Assembly: GCA_001051155.2 (NCBI GenBank)
Contig: JYIP02000006.1
Coordinates: 2,852,001-2,916,000, forward strand
Source: Chrysoporthe austroafricana
Lineage: Eukaryota > Ascomycota > Sordariomycetes > Diaporthales > Cryphonectriaceae
Length of the DNA: 64,000 bases
Direction of reading: 5' to 3'
In this document: piece after piece, positions 1 to 11,700 of the stretch
Layout of the letters: each line of letters opens with the position of its first letter
How positions within the stretch are numbered: the stretch's first letter is position 1
Notes under the pieces: model-generated
Database searches by the model: none
The model's input: the letters and a program-made list of their open reading frames with translations, nothing else
What the model was told of the DNA's origin: nothing
Program-made: the position numbers and the translations under genes

Positions 1-1818
1 CATGACTGGCTTTTCAGCCTCCTAGCCGCGGCCTCCCCATCTCACAAGATTGGCGTCATCTCAAGAGGCTGCCATCGCGTCCCCGTCGTCGTGTGATAGT
101 CTTCAAGGTTGTCTGGGGCCCCGGGGTGGTCCTGGTCACGGCCAGAGGAGTGATCGACCGAGGGCCATGGGTTGGCTGGCCGTCTTGGCGGACAGAGGAA
201 GACAGAGGCCCTCCCTGGCGGGCCTGGTGACCGCCGAGCCAGCCAGGCCGGCGTCAGCACGCCATCACCCAGCAGCACGCCTACTTATGGCAGTAATTAC
301 ACGCCAGGGCTGTCAGAAGGGAACCTGGGCGGCCGGGATAGCTGCACTGGCCGGGGGGGGACCACCCACGAACCGCACAGGGGCCGCACCGCCAATCAAG
401 ACGAGATGAACAGTGGAGGGTGGGTGCGTGGGCGTCCACTTTGGGAAAGTAGCGAAATGAGATGAGAACGTACGGCGGAGTCGATACTACTGTGACGCAC
501 GACACCCTCATTTCCTGCCGGGCTGTGGCCTGGATTGGACCGCAGGCGCACTGCTCGCGGCACGAGAGGTGCGGTGCGGTGCGGTGCACGCGCAGGCGCT
601 GGTCCAGGCGAGGGAGAAGGATCGCACCGCTCGCCCGCTCGCTCAGTCGCCCGCCCCAACCCCATCCCATCTCCCATCCCATCCCATCCAATCCCCCATA
701 TTGTATGTACTACTTACTACTAAGTATGTACTATGGTACCACATGCCGCATCCACAGCGGGCTGACGACCTGCCCCACCAGCCGTTCCATACGGCCCCAT
801 CGCCCAATGTCGGCTCTACCTAGCGACCGTCTTGTACTCTGATGTCGGGTGCTTCCTGTCCAATTTTAACTCTACTTCGCGGCCCTCTTATCCTCTCCCC
901 TTTCCCTACCCTCTCCTTCCCTTCCTCTTCACCACCTTCCCGAGTGATCGCGAGGCACGTTTCCACACGTGGTCGACCTCATCACTTTGATCGACGATGA
1001 GGAGCGGTTGCAAGAGCTGTTGAGAAGAGGAAGAGAGCCCTACAAAGAAAAAAGAAGACGAAGACGGGGACAAAAGACGAAGAGAAAGGAGGGAGGCTGA
1101 CTGCAAGATACACAAAGCCGATCTCGAAATCCGACGCTCAGCGCGCTGCCACGCAGGTCCGGTATAAACAAGCCAGCCCCAAGCCCGACAGACGAGCGAA
1201 CAACGATGCGCTAGACGGGTCTGCGGCCCTGATCAACAACCCTGCGAGTCCAGTTCCGGCGGGAGAGGTCGTCGACGGTCGGTATCGATAGTGCTATCGG
1301 CATCTCTCGATATATCGACATCGCGACATCGCTCACGCAGGCTGCCCGACTCCGTCCAGTCCTTTTCCAACACGCCCGCACGCACAATCCGCACACGCCC
1401 GCACCGCACGAATCAGACGCTGGCCTGAGCGAGCAATGGTCCTGCGCCAGCCCGTCGCTCCTTTCGTCCACCCAACAAGCTTTCGATAAGCGTCTCAGGT
1501 TGCTTCGCTGCCGCGCTGTCAGGCTTCACAGTCGCTCGTTTATATGGTCGCCGTGCGCTGCGCCTTGCACCGATAGCGCCCCCCGCCGCCCAGCTCATCC
1601 ACCCCCAGCCCAGCCTAGCCCAGCCCAACCGCGACCCCGTCCGGCCCTGCAGATACGGGGAGCCCATGCTGATCAGCCTGGCCCGCGGAGCCTAAATCCA
1701 ATTCATACACTCGCTCGTTCTTTTTTTACCCCAGGGGACCAAGGTCCAATCACTACCAGGCCCCGCAGACTACGCCCTTGTCGATAGAGGCACCGTGGCT
1801 TCTTAACCGCCCAGCGCG
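1..1818. other. upstream region of the surface-protein gene, no gene seen
   Basis: No supported gene lies here. A CCCAT-rich tract sits near 658-695. A strongly pyrimidine-rich stretch at about 890-935 resembles a fungal core promoter. Together with the AG-rich run near 1020-1095 it suggests transcription toward the gene at 1819. The open frames are short, overlap on both strands, and look like by-products of high G+C content. The leader carries short upstream ORFs (separate entry). Confidence 0.5.
1436..1695 (+). promoter_or_regulatory. cluster of short upstream ORFs in the leader of the surface-protein gene
   Basis: Three short ATG-initiated frames precede the coding region: 1436-1489 (17 aa), 1545-1577 (10 aa) and 1666-1695 (9 aa). 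If the transcript starts near the pyrimidine tract at about 900-940, they lie in a long 5' leader and could reduce or regulate translation of the downstream gene. This depends on the unknown transcription start and on a suspected leader intron ending at 1854, which could remove some of them. Confidence 0.3.
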
Positions 1819-3540
1819 ATGACTAACCTATTTTACGGGTCTTCACTCTTTCAGGCCCGTAAGACTGACCACGTCCACCGTCATTCCCACTTACACAGCC
1901 GCCAGTCTCACAGCGACGCCCACGCTCATTCACATGAAGAGTTTCACAAGCGCAGGGCCGACACCGCAGTCCTGGATTCCCGGGATACCACCATCACCGA
2001 GGTCGTGCAGACCGTCGACGTCGTCCAGGTTATCGATGGATCCGGTGCGACCCTCTCGACCCAGACCGTGACTGGGAGCTCGCGGACCCAGCTGGTAGAC
2101 GCCGACACGGGCGCGACGATCACGACCGTCGATGTGGCCAACAAGGCCGCCGCCACCACGTCTTCCGACGCCGATGCTGGCTCGGCAGTGGCGTCCGTCA
2201 CCGCCGCGTCCTCAGCAGCTGGAGAATCCTCCGGGACGGTCACGTCGGTGCCAGCCGCGCTCTCTTTGACTCACATATCAGCTTCATCCTTCTCTACCCT
2301 CAGCCCCACTTCTAACTCGACCACTTGTGAGTCGCCCCATGGCCACGAATTCGGCTGGATACGATTCGCTGACCTCACCCTAGCATCACTCACTTCATTC
2401 GCTTCCTCGTCTTCCATTTCGTCATCACTCTCAATACCACCGTCATCGCTGAACACGTCCTCGAGTTCCACCTTTCTCAACTCAGTGTCTTCATCACCAT
2501 ATTCGTCAAATTTTGTTTCCTCGACAACATTTGCAAGTTCGACAATTAGCTCGACGATCAGTGCGACCTCTGTTCCATTTTCGAGCTACTCTTCAGCGGG
2601 GGGAAGTCTCTCGGACTCGTCATCAACGGGATGGTTGTCGGCGTCCGAATCACCTTCCGCCACGTATAGCCAAGGGGGAGCCGACGGGTCAGGCGCATCC
2701 ACTGCGTCCGCCGGTATTTCCTCTTCGAGCTCGACCTCGGCGTCTTCCGGATCCTCCAGCGGCGGCGTGCCTACCCAGACCAGTGAGGTCGTCGGAGGGA
2801 TCTTTGGCGGCATAGCCGGTGTTGCTCTGCTGGTCGGGCTGGCATTCATGATTCTGCGTATGAGGAAATCTGGCTGGTGTCAGCTCAAGGTGCCGGGTGG
2901 TGAGGACGATGGGCCGGCCGCGGCGTCAAGGGCTATAGGCCCCGCTCCAACACCCGCAGCCGATGGCGGCAGCGGCGCATACGGCACTATGCAGCCAGCA
3001 GGCCCGCAGTCGGTTGGTGCGTCACTCGCCGCCTTGGCGGGCAAGCGTGCTTCTCGGGAGCGAGCCGGATCTGGGTCGGAAATGGCCGAGCGGGGCTTCG
3101 TCCGGGTGTCTGGAAGGAAGCTGCCTCCTGTGCTCCAGTTTGGTGGTGATGGATACACCGATCCCCGCAACGACCGCAACAGCCAAGGCAGCGATATTTC
3201 AGCCTCGGTATACCGAGACTCGATGGCCGTCTTCGATCAACCAAACCACACACCACTGACTCTTGGCTCTCCGATGCGACCGGTATCTGGTATCATGACC
3301 ATGCATCCGGGCCCACGGAGAACCCCTGTCACCAGCCAAACCCCGAGCAGTATCGACTCGCCGACGCTCCCGCGCAGTTCGACGTTCCCTTCCACTGAGC
3401 CACTCGGCCGGACCCTCGATGCCGAAGGCTTCTCTCGAGACGCCATTGGCAGGACGCTTGCCCCCCAAGACTACTCCCGCGACGGCGCGGCGTCACGCGA
3501 CTCTCGCGGCTCCGGCAGATTCACCGAACACGTTTCTTGA
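1819..3540 (+). CDS. Ser/Thr-rich single-pass surface protein with His-rich N-terminus (cell-wall sensor-like)
   Basis: About 554 aa after removing a 57-nt in-frame intron at 2327-2383 (GTGAGT donor, CTGAC branch, CCCTAG acceptor), which turns Cys into Ser at the junction. Order: a histidine-rich N-terminus (about residues 17-45) ending in a KRR dibasic site, a long Ser/Thr-rich stretch likely to be O-glycosylated, one hydrophobic segment (VVGGIFGGIAGVALLVGLAF, about residues 305-326), then RMRK and a cytoplasmic tail of about 220 aa. This is the architecture of fungal Mid2/Wsc/Skg6-like proteins, but no WSC cysteine domain is present. The start is doubtful: CTAAC at 1823-1827 and TTTCAG ending at 1854 look like a splice branch and acceptor in phase 0. 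The true first exon, possibly with the signal peptide missing here, may lie upstream. I could not find it. Confidence 0.7.
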   Translation: MTNLFYGSSLFQARKTDHVHRHSHLHSRQSHSDAHAHSHEEFHKRRADTAVLDSRDTTITEVVQTVDVVQVIDGSGATLSTQTVTGSSRTQLVDADTGATITTVDVANKAAATTSSDADAGSAVASVTAASSAAGESSGTVTSVPAALSLTHISASSFSTLSPTSNSTTCESPHGHEFGWIRFADLTLASLTSFASSSSISSSLSIPPSSLNTSSSSTFLNSVSSSPYSSNFVSSTTFASSTISSTISATSVPFSSYSSAGGSLSDSSSTGWLSASESPSATYSQGGADGSGASTASAGISSSSSTSASSGSSSGGVPTQTSEVVGGIFGGIAGVALLVGLAFMILRMRKSGWCQLKVPGGEDDGPAAASRAIGPAPTPAADGGSGAYGTMQPAGPQSVGASLAALAGKRASRERAGSGSEMAERGFVRVSGRKLPPVLQFGGDGYTDPRNDRNSQGSDISASVYRDSMAVFDQPNHTPLTLGSPMRPVSGIMTMHPGPRRTPVTSQTPSSIDSPTLPRSSTFPSTEPLGRTLDAEGFSRDAIGRTLAPQDYSRDGAASRDSRGSGRFTEHVS

Positions 3541-3814
3541 TGCCTGTTCTTCAGCGGCTGTTCTATCTCACGACGACGACTTGCGCCTAGCTGCCATTCC
3601 TTTTGCGTCCTGTACATGACCAGAACATATACGCCACCATATTCTCTAATGTTTTGAAACTTAGTTTTTTTTCGACCTGGGCGAGGCGCAGCTGACGTGT
3701 GTCCGAAAGCGCTCTCTGGCGCTGGCGTTCATTGCTTTGATATCTTGGATACCACTTCTAGGGGGCACTTACGACGATCGGACACTGTATGGAGAAGAAA
3801 AAGGAGGAGGGAGA

Positions 3815-3838
3815 TTTGAGGCCAGGATTCGAACCTGG
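3815..3838 (-). pseudogene. tRNA 3'-half-like fragment
   Basis: On the minus strand, 3838-3822 gives a perfect tRNA T-arm: a 5-bp CCAGG/CCTGG stem closing a TTCGAAT loop, which also matches the pol III B box. It is followed by CCTCAAA as a possible acceptor 3' strand. The matching 5' acceptor strand (TTTGAGG), a D-arm and an A box are not seen at the expected distance. It looks like a tRNA remnant or a chance T-arm, not an intact tRNA. A 128-aa frame at 3789-4175 on the plus strand overlaps it and I do not credit that frame. Confidence 0.3.
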
Positions 3839-4784
3839 TCTGTGCCTCGGCCTGGTCATCGATAGAGGGAGGGAAACGATGATGGGCTTTGTAAGAGCAG
3901 AGGCAGATTCACTCTTGTGGGTCTGTGTACATAATTTCTACACAGTAGTGACAAATACACTCCTGATGGGCAGGTTGGCAAGGACAATCGTTCTTGCCAC
4001 TCCTGTATGGGGCAACTTACAACTACAATTACTCTCTGCGCTCGCGGTTGTATCTCACTTGTGGCATATCAGGATGTTCCTCCTTCCTGACGCGTCACCA
4101 GTCACTGTTCGGGGCGAGGACTGTTCAAGCGTTCCCGTTCTACGCGAAGTGACGGACAAAATTCTTCACATATAGTCGTCATGAAATAGGGTGTATATAC
4201 AGCCATTCGTCCGGGGCTGCTGCAAAGCCAACATGCTGTAGTCATAAGGTATCATACGGTATTGTTCAGCCTGATCTCCCTTTCATCTCGCCACTCACGC
4301 CTGTGTCCAGCTCACATGATGTCTGGACGAGCGTTCCTCGCCATGCTCGGTGCCCTGCGGCCTTGACAGGACAGCTTTCAAAACGGCGAGATGCTCGACA
4401 TTACTATCCTGCCCAACAGAACATCGAACAATATTGTCTCACCCTAATATCTTAGATGCAGTCCTGCGCATACACTGAGCCCACGACGGGGCCCTCGGCT
4501 AACGGCAGTGACCTTGACGATGAGCGACGGCACCTGTTAGCCCTCCGCTGGCTCCGGCGAGCCGCCCCTGCCTATGGCTGGTGTAGAGCTAGTTACGACG
4601 CCGGCATCAGCCTCATCACGACAACGGATACGACCAGATCCGAGACTCCTTGTTTTACGACGAAAAGAGGTTGGGGGTGGAGGAGCTCCAGCGAGCCCGG
4701 GCTACGGCTGGAGATCCCCCTCGCTTGGCGCCGCGGCCGGGAGCAATAGGGCGTCGCTCCCGCCTGCCAGACCCGCCCTCGCCT

Positions 4785-5110
4785 CAGGCGTTTGGTGCTG
4801 TGTGGGGGCAGAGGGGGCCCCGTGGCCGCGAGCCCGTGCCTGGTAGACCAGGCCCTAGGCCGGTTCCCGGACTGCACGAGGGCACGCGAGGAAAAGTCCA
4901 TGGTGGGTGGTGATCCGGGCGCCCGGGCTGCAAGACCCTGATCTTTACGAGGGCGCCGGGAGGCCGCCCGGGGAAACGCAAGAGCGCCGCAGTCGAGAGA
5001 TACCGCGGGGCCAAATCCTCAGCAGACCGGCGCAACAGCAGGTCTGCATGTGCTAGGCCTAGTGATGGCCGTGGCCCCATCCATGGAGTTCGGAGCGGAG
5101 GCCTAGAATG
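4785..5110 (+). ncRNA. candidate nuclear RNase P RNA
   Basis: Several blocks resemble the conserved core of RNase P RNA and lie in the right order. A CR-I-like GAGGAAAAGTCCATGG is at 4888-4903. A GGGAAACGCAAGAGCGC block at 4971-4987 and GAGATACCGCGG at 4997-5008 are CR-II/III-like, with GGCCAAAT just after. AACAG at 5034-5038 is CR-IV-like. CCATGGAGTT at 5081-5090 can pair with CR-I to form helix P4. Upstream, GCCCGTGC (4832-4839) pairs with GCACGAGGGC (4874-4883) and encloses a CCTGG/CCAGG hairpin, as expected for P3. The RNA would be the catalytic component of the enzyme that trims tRNA 5' ends. Ends are approximate. Against it: no run of four or more T follows within the nearby sequence, and P1/P2 pairing is not clear. 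RNase MRP RNA shares P4 and is the main alternative. Confidence 0.45.
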
Positions 5111-8100
5111 GGATGACGGTGGTGTTTCTGTTGTATACACCTACCCTATGAGCATCTTTATTGTGGACATCATCATCACCTCCACGATCTTACGTACGCC
5201 TTGTGTGCGAGGCACGTGTAGTAACTGCGACCGGCAAGATCTTGACTCATGCCACTATATCACGCCCGTGAAGGCTGTGATGCTGAAATGATCTCTCGGA
5301 GCCCTCCCAGGTTGTCCTTTCTTGGTCAGCCCGATCGCCTGCTTGGGTATGGACGACGTCACGATGACAAAAGGCACTCCAGGCCTTCCGAGGATCGGTA
5401 AGCAAGCCGGCGTCTTGATTCTTCACAAAACACGGGATCGACTGAATGACACCCATCACTCTTTAGGCGCAACAGTCGAGCCAATATGGGCCCTATAATG
5501 TCCCTATAAGACGATGAAGTATAGGAAGATAAATCTCTTTCCGTAGCTCCCGTTAGAGGACTTCATGTGATAGTTCGTCCTAAACCAAGCAGTCCGGCAG
5601 AGAAATGTTAAATGGATCAAGGACCATCCCAGATCGCTGAGGCACCCGAGTAGACGGAATAGGTAGGGTTGTGGTTCTCCAGGCCAGATGTAGGCGACGC
5701 CGCAGAGGTGATAATGGCTTAGGCAGTCTTCTAGACATCACTTACCGGATACGGAGGTCCTTGCCTCCCGCGATGCTGCTGGTCGAGTCAAGTGCGCCCT
5801 CGACTCAAGCCCCTTGGCAAGAAACCCAGATACCTTTGTCAAGCCAGAAGCCCACACGAAGCCCAGTGCTTTCACAACGGCCCCGATGACACTGGTGGAT
5901 TGAGGCTGAGCAACTATGCTCCAGCCAACGAGGGACGTGCGCACTGGCCGCGGACGTCGAGTTGAGGCTCTTGAGACAGACGTGAAACGGTCCAGGGGTG
6001 GTTGCCGAGGCGGGCCTCGACTCGCTCGGCAGCCGCTTGGACATTGGAGGAGGGTTGGGTTAGTGACGAGTAGTTTCTGTGGGTCGCAAGCTCATGACTT
6101 ACACTGTCATATAACTTATCTGCGTCGTGACATCAAGCTTTGAAGTTGCGCGAAACGGGCAGTACACACGTTGTTTCCGTGCTGGGGATTGGATGGTGAC
6201 GGTTGGGGTTGTAACAAGATGCCGCCCGTATCCTGCGATTTGGGGCCAATACCTGTTTCTTCTGACGAATACGAGATATATGCTGCTGACAATATCTTGG
6301 TCATCGCAATGATGGTGTGAACTCGGCGCAGGTCCTCTGACTATACTGAATCCGGCCTTTGAAGAGCACCACGATCAAGGCTGAACGGTAGAGGTCACTG
6401 TAGTATCGACTCTTGAGCTTGTTTTGTATATTAGTAAAGCTTCTCGGAAACTGCCCCGGTGTAGATGAAGACTCTGCCCGGCTTCAGACAGAACGTTCCG
6501 ACGTCGCCGTGCTGGTCACGAGCGCGGGGAGTGTATTGGGAGAAGGTCTAGACGCATAGACCCCTGATCGAAGGCATGACGGCCCCGGATTGCTTTGACG
6601 GAATGGTGCGGTTGGCGGTGGCCGGGAATTTGTCCTGCAAACCGGTGGCGGAGGCTTGCTCCTCTCCTCCCAATCATACGACGTTTGTCACGCTGTCCGA
6701 CTGGCTGCCACGATGCACTGCCTTGCAAGTAGGCCTGCACACACGGTACAGAAACAAGGTCTGGTGCACTGCAACCTCGACTCCGACAACTCTGACGGGA
6801 GGAACAGGCCCCGTATTCCGCTGTTGAGCGTCTTGAGCGGAGCGTCACTCATTTCTAGCCGCGCCGATCCCATGCATCCTGACTTCGGCCCCGGACGGTT
6901 GAGCCAGCAGCTCTACCCAGTACGACCCGAGTCTAGATTGTATCCAGAATGCGATCCATTTTGCGTCATCTAATAGTAGTTTAATCCGTTATCGACCCAG
7001 ACCCCCTGCGGACAACACGACGGGCTACAGCCCTTCACCATCATTGCAGACCTGCAGATGGTGGTGTTAGGAGGGTTCTGGCGCCGTCTGTCCACTTCGA
7101 TGAGGTTGCCGTGGCTTGCTGGGAACCGATCCCGACCTCGTCAGGAAGTGTCGTCAGCTGCGATCTCTCCTGTGGAGAGAGCCCGTCCCGTCACTGGGCC
7201 GGAAGGCTGAAATCGTCGTCCTTGAATAGACGTTCAGAGTCTGGCTCGCTTGCTTCAAACCATTGGACCCTGACATAATAGTCGAAATTTCGGTATCTTT
7301 CCGACCCAGTTTGCCATGAGAGTTAGCCGGAAAGCTCTATGCGGCGACTCTGTCATTGTTTCAACGGGGTGTTTCGACGGCTGCGCTCCTCCGCTGTACC
7401 AGGGCAGTATGATCCGCAAGGGCCTTCTCATGATGGCGCCGGGGGTTTTGTGGGTCTGACGTTCTGGCGTGATTTAGCTGTTTGAGAGGTGCTAGAATTC
7501 GGGATAATAAGCCACAAGCCAGGAGAACGGTGTGCGCTGCCTGTTCTTCCTACCAGAGGCCGGCAGCACGGTCGACCGTATGTACAGAAATCATCACAGT
7601 GTAGCCACGGACTAAGGTCCTGATATGATAGTCCGTCCAGGATGCAGATGATAATGGTCTCTGAGGACCATCTAGTTGAGTGCTCGACCATGGTGCAGAG
7701 GTGGAAGGCATCAACTTCGGTCTGCCCAAAGGCGATGCCTGGACCCGTACGGCCGCGGCACTTGGGTTGCATACGAGAAGGCTGGGGGGTTGTTGAGAGT
7801 GAGCGACCGGCTTGTCTCCAGACGATCTGAGGAGGCGCCTGGAGTATAGTCCACCACCGTTCTGCCAGCATCCCAAGCATGAGCAGCGTGACGAGCTGAT
7901 CAATGAAGGGTCCCGTGGAGTACTGTACCTGAAGCAACATCAGGAGAAGGGGGAGAGGACTGAGCCCGGCCCCGAATCTCACTTCTCAGTCGTCCCGACA
8001 CACCCAGAAATGTGTCAGGTCAGTCACCAGTGTCAGTGTCATCGCGTCACGACGGCAGTAGGCTAGGCCGTCTAAAGGTCTGGGGGAACGGAGCAGGAAC

Positions 8101-8794
8101 GTTGACGCGGGCTGCCGGACCCATCAGCCCGCTTTAAGTCCGAGTCCGCCAAGGGGCCTTGGCGACTTGAGACGGCCGCTGCGCCCGGAAGAGCAAGGTC
8201 TGGCGAGGGTGGTGTGGAATAGTATGGGAGGTTGGCAGCGTGGCAGCGTGGCAGCGTGGGTGGTGCAGCGAGGACGACGACGCGCAGGCGTCAAGACAGG
8301 TGCCAGCACCTGTGGCACGGCCTCTTACCGCAGTAATCGTTCAGGCTCGCCTCCCCTGATCAGCGCCCCCCCCTGCCAGTCCTGCCAGCGCCCCCGCCCG
8401 CGCTGGCCTTGCCCACGGTGCGATGCGCTTGGCTGAGCTGTGCCGCATAGAGGTGGCTTCCCAGCTGGGCCTGGCGCTCTTTTTCCCGTCTGGGGGCCCT
8501 CGAATCTGCAACAAAGTATGGCGCCTCTCCCACCACTGAAGCCGCACTTAGACCTGTACTCGTCGAACGTCACCATCATAGACCCAACCTGCAACGACGA
8601 CTCCTCTTCGCCTCACCCTGCCGCGACACCAACTCTGCTGCTGCGGGCGCGCGCACACGACAGCACTCGCCCTCTGATCTCGAGCCCGAATTGAACATCG
8701 ACGACTGCCCGAGGGTGGATCGATAGGGTTGTATCTGCCCAGCGGCTCGATCCGGAAGGATTGGAAATCAGCCCTCTGCTCTGTTCTGCCCACC

Positions 8795-11700
8795 ATGGAC
8801 CACCACATTGCTGGCTTCCAGATGCCGGCCATGGCGCAACCGCCACCGCTCATGAACCCGCCGCCCCAGATCTTCGGCGCAGACAGCTATCATGGCCTGC
8901 CCATGCAGCATCTGCCCCCAGAGCTCACTGCCCAGATGTTTGGCGACCCGAACGCCCTGCTCGACGACGCCAATGAGGCAAAGAGGAGGAGGATCGCAAG
9001 GGTGAGTGATCCGGCAGCCCAGCGCGCCGCCCAGACAGGATCCACGACCGCTGACGGAACTTGCCACAGGCCTGCGACATGTGCAGGAAGAAGAAGATCA
9101 AGTGCGACGGGAAGCTGCCGGCATGCACGCATTGCATCAATTACAAGACGGAGTGCGTCTTCACGCAGGTCGAGAAGAAGAGGAATCCGCCCAAGGGGTG
9201 AGTGCTCGTCTCCAGCCGGACAGGGGTCTGTACGCCCTTGACAAGAGTGGCATGACAGCTCATGATCCTTCGCAGCGCGAAATACATCGAGGGTCTTGAG
9301 AACCGTCTTGGTCGCATGGAGAGCCTCCTGCGACTTTCAGGTATGGCTCCCCTCCTGTTCCTCTCGTCTCCCTGATCCTCGTCCGCCTCATCCGGTCTCC
9401 ACTGCCGTCGTCATCGGCTTCGCAGGAACGGCGCGCTGACCCTGTCAACTAGGCCTGCTTGGTGAGGACGACGGCGCTACGGACCTGGGCACCTTGGAAA
9501 AGAGACTCGCCGAGAAGAAGCAGGAGTCGAGGCAAGCCTCACAGGCCGCCCAGTCAAACCCGACCTCGCCGTCGCAGGCTGCATCAGGTCATGAGGGCGC
9601 TGCATCGACGCCCCAGAGCTCCATCACATCACCTGAGCCCCTCAAGGACAAGGAGGAGAAGCGCAAGTCGGTTGATATCCAGAAACCCGAAGACGAAGAA
9701 GAGGTTGAAGCGCTATCCGAGATGATGTGCTCGCTGGTCACCAACACTTCCGGCGAGACTAGGTACATCGGTATGTCTAGCCCACTCGAACCCGGCAAAT
9801 CATTTCCGCTGACAGCATAGGCTCTTCGTCGGGCTTCTCCATCTTTTCGCCCAAAGGTATCCAGTGGGTCAACGAAAAGACCGGCGACAAGTCTTTTCAA
9901 CAAATGATCTCCCATGTCTCCATGGACGACCACAAATGGAACAACTGGAAGCCTGAGGTGTTCGCTGATTTGTTCCAACGACCTGTTTTCTTACCGCTTC
10001 CTGCCAAGCACGAGGCGATGTCGCTTCTCAAGGACTATTTCGACAACTTCAACTGCATGTTCCCATTGTTCCACCGCCCTACTTTCATGCACCTTGTGGA
10101 AAGGCAGTACTCAAAGGACCCATATGCAGGCTCCGGATGGTGGGCTAGCTTGAACGTTGCGCTCGCCATTGCGCACCGGCTACGAGTGATGAGCAACTTG
10201 GTACCAGCAGAGGAAGACGAGAAGGCTTGGGGATATATGAAGAATGCCATGGCCGTATTTTCGGAACTATCTATGCGCAACACAGACCTGCTGAGCGTCC
10301 AAGCTCTGCTGGGGATGGCATTGTTCATGCAAGGCACACCCAATCCACAGCCATCGACACTACTTGTTGGTACCGCTATCCGCCTTTCACACAACATCGG
10401 ATTGCACAAGCGGGGGACGGGCTTCAACCTGAATCCGATCGAGATCGAGCAGAGGAAACGAGTTTTCTGGATCGGCTACATGCTGGACAAGGATCTTTGC
10501 CTTCGGTCGGGTCGGCCTTTCGCACAAGACGATGACGATATGAACGTCGACCTTCCAGACCCGGACCCCGAAGACAACATCGGCAACATTCCTTTGGCTG
10601 AGGGCAAGGGCAAAATGAACCTGTTCCGTGTTATGTGCGAACTGGCCCTGATCGAGAGTAAGGTCTACAAGAAGTTGTACGCGACAAAGGCCACGAAGCA
10701 GACAGACGGCGAACTTTTGCAAACCATCGGCGAATTGGACCAGGAACTTGAGGATTGGAAGGACCGGATGCCTATCGAATATCGACCCGAGAACGAGATC
10801 CAAGCATCCCACACTCCCTTGATCTTACATGTAGTCATGCTACATTTCACATACTACAATTGTTTGACGACGATACATCGGATGTCGATTCACCGCGGAT
10901 ATTGGACCAGTCGGCTGTCCAACTTCGCCATTCAGGGGCTGAACGCCAAGCCTTTGAATCCCAGGGTCTTTAACTCGGCAGCCCTGTGTACCTCCGCCGC
11001 AAGAGCGACCATATCATTGCTCAAATACATACCTCAGGGTGATTCGTCTGTTGTTTGGTAAGTTCGATCTGAATTCCGCAGAGGTGTCCAAGATAAACAC
11101 TAACGTTGGCAGGATGGTGCTCTACTTCCCTGTATCTGCGCTTGTGACTCTGTTCGGTAATATACTGCAGAATCCCCTCGATCCTCGAGCGCGGTCTGAT
11201 ACCAGACTGCTGGGCATGGTAGTCACATTCTTGTCTGCTCTTGGCCAGGAAGTTGAGACAGGAGGTGTCCATCGAATGCTCGGCATTTGCTCGGAGTTCG
11301 AGCGCATCAGCAAGGTCATGATCGAGAAGGCAGAGAAGGAAAATGCCGGTCGTCGGAAGCGCAAGAACGCAGAACAGTCTCAAGCGAACAAGTCCAGCAG
11401 CTCGAATGCGAAGTCGACGGCTACAGCTGGCAGATCCCCCGCCCCGTCAATGTCTTCGCAAACACCTCGTCCGATGACGGTGAACACGGCTACACCCCGC
11501 CAGAACGTGGAACACTTGTCCCCGCCAAATCACAGCGAAGGGACGGGTTTCAGCCCGTTGACCGCCAACAGCCTAAGTCCGTCGCCAGGCAGTGCTCCTC
11601 CGGGATGGAGTACAGACTTTGGCGCTGGCGACCCGATGGAATTCACCTCATTCGCGGACCTGACGGGCTTCGGGCAGCTTGAAAGCGGACCACCACCACC

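Larger units (their letters stand above)
3541..8794. other. gene-poor stretch between surface protein and zinc-cluster regulator
   Basis: No convincing protein gene. It holds a tRNA-like fragment near 3815-3838 and a candidate RNase P RNA near 4785-5110 (separate entries), and a three-copy 8-bp repeat (TGGCAGCG) at about 8232-8256. The longest frames, for example 7428-7982 on the minus strand, show no recognisable domain, splice pattern or plausible start context. Confidence 0.5.

Noticed and set aside
3789..4175. 128-codon plus-strand frame
   Set aside because: Overlaps the tRNA-like T-arm, shows no family resemblance and lacks promoter or intron evidence.
7428..7982. 184-codon minus-strand frame
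   Set aside because: Hydrophobic start but otherwise no recognisable motif, and an overlapping frame on the plus strand is similar in quality.
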